Shown piece after piece: positions 58,937 to 64,000 of a DNA stretch of 64,000 nt. Source of the DNA: Halopiger xanaduensis SH-6 (lineage in GTDB: Archaea > Halobacteriota > Halobacteria > Halobacteriales > Natrialbaceae); assembly GCF_000217715.1 (NCBI RefSeq), contig NC_015666.1, positions 2,616,270 through 2,680,269 on the forward strand. The letters run 5' to 3'. A model generated the notes under the pieces. That model had not been told where the DNA came from and did not search any database. It saw only the letters and a list, made by a program, of their open reading frames with translations. Every line of letters begins with the position of its first letter. Position 1 is the first letter of the stretch. Both the position numbers and the translations under genes were made by a program.

Positions 58937-61573
58937 TCACTCCCGGTCGTCGACGGCGGGCAGCGTAAACGAGAACGTCGCGCCCTCGCCCGGTTCCGAG
59001 TCGACCCAGATATCGCCGCCGTGGCGCTCGACGATCCGCTGGCACAGCGCCAGCCCGATCCCGGTGCCGGGGTGTTCGTCCCGGCTGTGGAGTCGTTTGA
59101 ACACGTTGAAGACGGCCTCCTGCTCGTCGGCGTCGATCCCGATCCCCTCGTCGGCGACCGAAATCAGCCACCGATCGCCGCGGCGTTCGGCGTCGACACG
59201 GACCCGCGGCGGCTCGTCGCCGCTGTACTCGAGCGCGTTCGAGAGCAGGTTCTGGAACACCTGGCGCAACTGGCTGGCGTCGCCCTCGACGCGGGGTAAC
59301 GACTCGATCGCAATTTCGGCGTCGGTCTCCTCGATCTGGAGTTGCAGATCCTCGAGCACGTCTTCGAGGACCGGATCGAGGGCGATCGGTTCGAGCGGGG
59401 CGCCCTGCGTTTCGACCCGCGAGTACTCGAGCAGGCCGTCGATCATGTCGCGCATCCGCTCGGCGCCGTCGACCGCGAACTCGAGGAACTCCTCGCCGTC
59501 CTCGTCGAGCGTATCGGCGTAGCGGCTCTCGATGAGCTGGAGGTAGCTCGAGACCATCCGCAGGGGTTCCTGCAGGTCGTGGCTCGCCGCGTAGGCGAAC
59601 TGCTCGAGCCGTTCGTTGGACTCCTCGAGTTGCGCGATCGTCTCCTCGAGTTGCCGCTGGGACTTCTTGCGCTCGGTGATGTCGTGGGCCATCGTCACGC
59701 CGGCGAAGACGTCGCCCCGGCTGTCGGTGATCGGGACCGCGTAGAGCACCCACTCCCGGCCGACGTACTTGAGTTCGACCGACTCCTGCTCGCCCTCGAG
59801 GGCCGCCAGGAGCGCCGGCTCGAGGTCGGCGGCGGTTTCCTCGGACCAGACGTCGTAGAAGTTCTCGCCCTCGAGATCGTCGGGATCAACGGGGATCTTG
59901 TCGAATCCCTGGCCCGCCGCCAGCGTGTACTCGAGGTCGTGGTCGAACAGCGTCACGATCCCGTTCGGGAAGTGTTCCGCGAGCGTGCGGTACCGCTGCT
60001 CGGACTCCTCGAGTTCTCGCTCGCGCTGGACGCGCTCGGTGACGTCGCGGAAGTACACCGAGATGCCGGTCGCGGAGGGGTAGAGGTTCGCCTCGACCCA
60101 GAAGTCCAGCGTGTCGTAGTAGAGTTCGTAGCTGGTCGGCGACTGGGTTTCCATGGCCGTGTGGAAGGCGTCCCAGACCTCGTCGAAATCCCTGAGATCG
60201 GGGAAGACGTCCCAGAGCCGTTCGCCCAGCAGTTCGTCCTCGGAGCGCTCGAGCAGTTCGGCGGCGCGATCGTTGACGTGCGTAAATCGGAACTCGTCGT
60301 CGACCGCGTAGAACGCGTCCGAGACTCGGCCGAGGATCTGCTGGAGTTCGCTCTCGAGTTCCTGCTCGCGCTCCCAGCGGTCCGTCATATCTCGGGTCAC
60401 TTTCAGGAAGCCGCGGTGGGTCCCGTCGGCGTCCCGAACCGGCGTGATCGTCACGTTCGCCCAGAACCGCGAGCCGTCCTGACGGACGCGCCAGCCCTCG
60501 TCCTCGACGGAGCCGTTCTCGAGGGCGATCTCGAGGTTCTGGTCGGGGATACCGTCAGCGCGGTCCTCCTGGGTGTAGAACGTCGAGAAGTGCTCGCCGA
60601 CGATCTCGTCGGCGTCGTAGCCCTTGATCTGTTTCGCGCCCTGGTTCCAGCTGATGACGGTGCCGTCGGCGTCCAGCCGGAAGATCGCGTACTCCTCGAC
60701 GGCGTCGACCAGCGACTCGAACGCCTCCCGGCTCTCCCGGAGGTCGCTCTCCGATCGCTTCCGATCGGTGATGTCGGAGTAGAGTTCGATCCGGCCGCCG
60801 GCGTACTCTCCCGATTCGATCGGTTTACTCTGGTACTCGAGCCAGCGCGACTGGCCGTCGTCGCCGGTCGCGCGACACTCGTACCGATCGAGGTAGCTGC
60901 CCTCGTCGTAGGTCGAGGTGACGCTCCGGACGAACGGCTCCGGCGCCGCGAGGCGGTCCGCGATGGTGTCCTCGACCACCGTCCGACCGTCCCGGCCGAC
61001 GACCGCGTCGCGGTCGAGGTCGAGAAACGCCGCGGCCGTGTCGTCGACCCAGGTGACGTCGAGCGCGTCGTCGAGGACGACGACGCCGGCGTTCGGCCCG
61101 TCGGGCGCCCGCACGGACTCGAGCGTCTGCAGCCGCTCTTTGGTCTCCGCGAGGTCTCGAGCGACGCCGATCGTCCCCTGCAGTTCGCCGTCGGCGATGA
61201 GCGGCGACACCCGCAGTTCGCAGGGAATTTCGTCGCCGTCGACGGTTCGGATTGCGAGTTCGAAGGTCGGCAACGCGACGGCGGCCTCTCCCTCGTCCCC
61301 GCCGGCGAGGGCGGCGGCCAGTTCGCGCTCGATGGCCTCGACGTCAGTGTCGTCGAGCAGGAGCGAGATGTGCTCGCCGAGCAGTTCGTCGCGCGAGTAG
61401 CCCGTCGTCTCGACGACCGCGTCGTTGACCGCGACGAAGCGGCCGGCCGCGTCGAGCTGATAGAGCCCGTCGTCGATCGTCTCGACGAGGGTCCGAAACC
61501 GCTGGAGCGCCACGTCGTCGTCGTCAGCACCTCCCCAAAATCCCGAATCCGTGGCGTCCGATTGGGTATGCAT
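58937..61573 (-). CDS. multi-PAS sensor histidine kinase
   Basis: The 878-aa protein has about five PAS/PAC units (near 25-130, 145-255, 262-385, 390-510 and 520-640; for example AVEEYAIFRLDADGTVISWNQGAKQIKGY). They are followed by HisKA with His665 in YAASHDLQEPLRMV and a HATPase with NLLSNALEYSGDEPP, DEGIGIDADEQ and GTGIGLALCQRIVERHGGDIWVDS. No membrane segment is evident. PAS sets like this sense redox, light or gas. The last 214 residues match the downstream kinase in length and order, a sign of duplication. Confidence 0.92.
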   Translation of the reverse strand: MHTQSDATDSGFWGGADDDDVALQRFRTLVETIDDGLYQLDAAGRFVAVNDAVVETTGYSRDELLGEHISLLLDDTDVEAIERELAAALAGGDEGEAAVALPTFELAIRTVDGDEIPCELRVSPLIADGELQGTIGVARDLAETKERLQTLESVRAPDGPNAGVVVLDDALDVTWVDDTAAAFLDLDRDAVVGRDGRTVVEDTIADRLAAPEPFVRSVTSTYDEGSYLDRYECRATGDDGQSRWLEYQSKPIESGEYAGGRIELYSDITDRKRSESDLRESREAFESLVDAVEEYAIFRLDADGTVISWNQGAKQIKGYDADEIVGEHFSTFYTQEDRADGIPDQNLEIALENGSVEDEGWRVRQDGSRFWANVTITPVRDADGTHRGFLKVTRDMTDRWEREQELESELQQILGRVSDAFYAVDDEFRFTHVNDRAAELLERSEDELLGERLWDVFPDLRDFDEVWDAFHTAMETQSPTSYELYYDTLDFWVEANLYPSATGISVYFRDVTERVQRERELEESEQRYRTLAEHFPNGIVTLFDHDLEYTLAAGQGFDKIPVDPDDLEGENFYDVWSEETAADLEPALLAALEGEQESVELKYVGREWVLYAVPITDSRGDVFAGVTMAHDITERKKSQRQLEETIAQLEESNERLEQFAYAASHDLQEPLRMVSSYLQLIESRYADTLDEDGEEFLEFAVDGAERMRDMIDGLLEYSRVETQGAPLEPIALDPVLEDVLEDLQLQIEETDAEIAIESLPRVEGDASQLRQVFQNLLSNALEYSGDEPPRVRVDAERRGDRWLISVADEGIGIDADEQEAVFNVFKRLHSRDEHPGTGIGLALCQRIVERHGGDIWVDSEPGEGATFSFTLPAVDDRE

Positions 61574-61707
61574 GTATTCCTAATGGGGACTGACGGGAAT
61601 AAATCTCCTGCCGGTCGGCACGGATCGAACCGCGACTGCGCCCCGCGTTGTGCCGTCGCTCGCGGGCCATCACACCGCTTAACTTTCAGCCGGGGGAAGT
61701 GCCGGTA

Positions 61708-63204
61708 ATGACCCTGCACGTGACGAACACGTTGACGGGCGAACGGGAGCCGTTCGAGCCACAGGACCCGGAGAACGTCTTGCTCTACTACTGTGGCCTG
61801 ACGGTGTCCGACCCGCCCCACCTGGGCCACGCGCGGTCGTGGGTCCACGTCGACGTCATGCACCGCTGGCTCGAGTACCTCGGCTACGACGTGCGTCACG
61901 TCGAGAACTTCACCGACATCAACGAGAAGATCGTCGCCCGCGTCGGCGAGGACGACTTAGGCGAGAGCGAACCCGAGGTCGCCGAGAGCTACATCGAACA
62001 CACCCTCGCGGACATGCGCTCGCTGAACCTCCTGCGGGCGGAGGTCTACCCCCGCGTCTCCGAGCACGTCCCCGAGATCATCGACCTCGTCGAGACCCTA
62101 GTCGAGAAGGGCTACGCCTACGAGTCCAACGGCTCGGTCTACTTCGACGTCACCGCGTTCGACGACTACGGCAAGCTCTCGAACCAGGAACTCGAGGAGA
62201 TCGAGTCCCAGGGCGACCCCGACGAGCGCTCGGAGAAGCGCCACCCCGCGGACTTCGCGCTCTGGAAGGCCGGCGGCGTCGACGCCGACGCGGTCGCGGA
62301 GCACCGCCATGAGGGCGCCGCACCGGCCGAGGAGGCCTGCGAAACGTCTCAGACCTGGGAGTCGCCGTGGGGCGAGGGCCGCCCCGGCTGGCACATCGAG
62401 TGCTCAGTCATGAGCATGACCCACTTGGACGAGACGCTGGACCTCCACGTCGGCGGCCGCGATCTGGTCTTCCCGCACCACGAAAACGAGATCGCCCAGT
62501 CGGAGGCCGCGACCGACCGGCAGTTCGCCAAGTACTGGCTCCACTGCGAACTGTTCCAGATGGACGACGAGAAGATGTCCTCGAGCCTCGGCAACTTCGT
62601 CACCGTCGAAGACGCCGTCGACCAGTGGGGGACGAACGTCCTCCGGACCTTCCTGACGGCGGGATCGTACAACAGCAAGCAGCTGTACTCCGACGAGACG
62701 ATCGCCGAGGCCGAGGAGCGCTGGGAACGGCTCGAGCGCGCCTACGAGACGGCCGTCGACGCCCTCGATTCGCCCGACGCGCGGACGAAAGTCGAGGACG
62801 AGGCGTTCCGCGCAGCCGTCGACGACGCCCGCGAGGCGTTCGTCGAGGCCATGAACGACGACTTCAACACGCGCGAGGCCCAGTCCGCGCTGCTGGAAAT
62901 CGCGAGCGAGATCAACGCCCACGTCGACGACACCGACGAGTACGACTACCGCGGCCTCCGCGAAGCCGTCGACGCCCTCGAGGAGCTTGGCGACGTCCTC
63001 GGACTCTCCTTTACCGACGAGACGACCGGGTCGGCCGAACTCGCCGGCGACGTCGTCGACCTCGTGCTCGAGGTCCGCGAGCAGGAACGCGACGCGGGCA
63101 ACTACGAGCGTGCGGACGAACTGCGCGACGAACTCGAGGCACTCGGCATCGAGGTGCAGGATACGGACGAGGGGCCGACGTACCGGCTGCCATCGGGCGA
63201 GTAA
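61708..63204 (+). CDS. cysS: cysteinyl-tRNA synthetase
   Basis: The class I synthetase (498 aa) charges tRNA(Cys). The HIGH-type motif is PHLGHARSWVHVDV (about 35-48) and the KMSKS-type motif is EKMSSSLGN (near 287-295), with the zinc/cysteine site in YYCGLTVSDPP and GWHIECSVM plus PHHENEIAQSEA. ATG 61708 is preferred, with GTTAAC-like CGCTTAACTT about 27 nt upstream; the earlier frame is not conserved. It diverges from the PAS kinase. Confidence 0.96.
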   Translation: MTLHVTNTLTGEREPFEPQDPENVLLYYCGLTVSDPPHLGHARSWVHVDVMHRWLEYLGYDVRHVENFTDINEKIVARVGEDDLGESEPEVAESYIEHTLADMRSLNLLRAEVYPRVSEHVPEIIDLVETLVEKGYAYESNGSVYFDVTAFDDYGKLSNQELEEIESQGDPDERSEKRHPADFALWKAGGVDADAVAEHRHEGAAPAEEACETSQTWESPWGEGRPGWHIECSVMSMTHLDETLDLHVGGRDLVFPHHENEIAQSEAATDRQFAKYWLHCELFQMDDEKMSSSLGNFVTVEDAVDQWGTNVLRTFLTAGSYNSKQLYSDETIAEAEERWERLERAYETAVDALDSPDARTKVEDEAFRAAVDDAREAFVEAMNDDFNTREAQSALLEIASEINAHVDDTDEYDYRGLREAVDALEELGDVLGLSFTDETTGSAELAGDVVDLVLEVREQERDAGNYERADELRDELEALGIEVQDTDEGPTYRLPSGE

Positions 63205-63325
63205 GTCGCACCTCGAGCGCGAGGTTCGACGTCACGCTGCTTTTCGACCGCGGCATCGCGCGACGGCGTTCGCGAAACGCGAGACCGACGGCAGAACGAG
63301 AACCGGACGAGGATCGAGCGGCGCG

Positions 63326-64000
63326 TTACAGCCCGAGCGCAGTCGCAATCGACAGGCCGCTCGCGAGCGCCCCGATCAGGTAGCCGCCGATCGCGCCGCC
63401 GTTGAGCAGCGGCAGGCCCGCGTGCGCACGCCCCTTGAGCACCATGTACATCAGCACGAGCAGCCCGGCGAGCGTCCCGACGAGCGCGCCCAGCGCCGCC
63501 CAGTTCAGTGCGATGAACGGCACCGAGATCGTTCCGGCCTCGAGGAAGAAGGCCGCGCTGGCGACGAGAATCGTGGGGATGACGGCGTCGCCGAGGCCGA
63601 TGAACAGGGCGTCGCGGTCGATGTTTCGTTCGTCGTCGGCGTCGTTGGCTTCGCTCCCGCCGTCCTCGAGCGTCTCGGGGTTGCTATCGGGTTCGAGGTA
63701 GGAGTACGAGAGCGTCGTCGGCACGACGAGGACGACGGGGATCTTGAGGTCCATCACGCCCTCGGCCAGATCGAGCATGTGTTCGGTGCCGTAGACGCTG
63801 ATGGCGTCGTAGACCGCCAGCACGGTCAGCAACAGCAGCGCCGGGAGGAGCCCGAAACTGATGCCGAACAGGGCGGCGGCGCCGGCCCCGATCAACACGC
63901 CGGCGCCGTCGATGACGTACCACTCCGGGTGGAGGTATAGCGCCGCGCCGACGCCGACGGCGGCCGCCGCGGCGAGGGCGTTCGTCGACCCGACCGTGAC
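63326..64000 (-). CDS. presenilin-like A22 aspartyl protease, 5' end outside window
   Basis: The intramembrane aspartyl protease signature is complete in this partial protein (224 residues visible): YDAISVY (first catalytic Asp), GLGDAVIPT (second) and the PAL-like GLPLLNGGA near the C-terminus. Membrane segments surround them, and an acidic cytosolic loop (EPDSNPETLEDGG through RNIDRD) sits between. This is the archaeal presenilin homologue (PSH) family, which cleaves membrane proteins. The frame is open to the right edge at 64000, and the N-terminal part is missing. Confidence 0.88.
   Translation of the reverse strand, partial: VTVGSTNALAAAAAVGVGAALYLHPEWYVIDGAGVLIGAGAAALFGISFGLLPALLLLTVLAVYDAISVYGTEHMLDLAEGVMDLKIPVVLVVPTTLSYSYLEPDSNPETLEDGGSEANDADDERNIDRDALFIGLGDAVIPTILVASAAFFLEAGTISVPFIALNWAALGALVGTLAGLLVLMYMVLKGRAHAGLPLLNGGAIGGYLIGALASGLSIATALGL

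Noticed and set aside
1-64000. CRISPR array, tRNA, rRNA or complete insertion sequence
   Set aside because: No regular spacer-repeat pattern, cloverleaf consensus, rRNA sequence or transposase was recognised while reading both strands.

Overview
The window is chromosomal DNA from a halophilic archaeon. The proteins are strongly acidic, coding GC is high, and most genes lack a leader: a TATA-like box sits about 25-30 nt before the start codon. Archaeal markers are TFB, RpoL and Dph2, together with Tat-type lipoprotein signals. Gene content and order (men genes, an HVO_2901-like zinc finger, a DUF5805/integrase pair, an actin-like protein) suggest Halobacteria, possibly the Natrialbales. That placement is inference. 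No rRNA, tRNA, CRISPR array or complete insertion sequence was recognised.

Left part (1-19 kb): a truncated tfb gene is followed by gatC-gatA, a hypothetical gene, a small winged-helix regulator and an NRDE protein. A nearly complete menaquinone set then lies on the minus strand: menF and menD (17.2-18.7 kb), menB (10.9-11.8 kb), and the tight menA-menC-menE operon (4.3-8.0 kb). Two accessory blocks interrupt it. One is a pair of Tat lipoprotein genes: a Tp34/P19-like iron protein and a DyP-like protein that appears to have lost its catalytic Asp. The other is a 3.5-kb segment with a large palindromic repeat, a beta-helix protein, an amphi-Trp protein and an EamA transporter. A sulfite-oxidase-fold gene lies just upstream of menF.

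Middle part (19.5-42 kb): small membrane, RHH and lipoprotein genes, hisF, rpoL, a rhomboid protease with a large extra C-terminal half, a three-gene MacB/FtsX-like ABC exporter operon, a METTL5-like methyltransferase, an actin-like (probably salactin-type) gene next to a membrane protein gene, dph2, a tandem-DUF7344 regulator, an MBL-fold hydrolase, a long acidic coiled-coil protein, a HisG-fold protein, and a divergent pair of a DUF7509/NDT-like gene and a winged-helix regulator.

Right part (42.3-64 kb): an overlapping DUF5805 and tyrosine-recombinase pair borders a 1.6-kb AT-rich stretch with no gene and carries a dispersed repeat at its 3' end. Then come an HVO_2901-type zinc finger, fumC, a complete sugar-type ABC importer operon (binding protein, two permeases, ATPase) with striking upstream repeats, membrane and PH-domain proteins, Nfu and BolA, two tandem sensor kinases with near-identical catalytic cores, cysS, and a truncated presenilin-like protease at the right edge.
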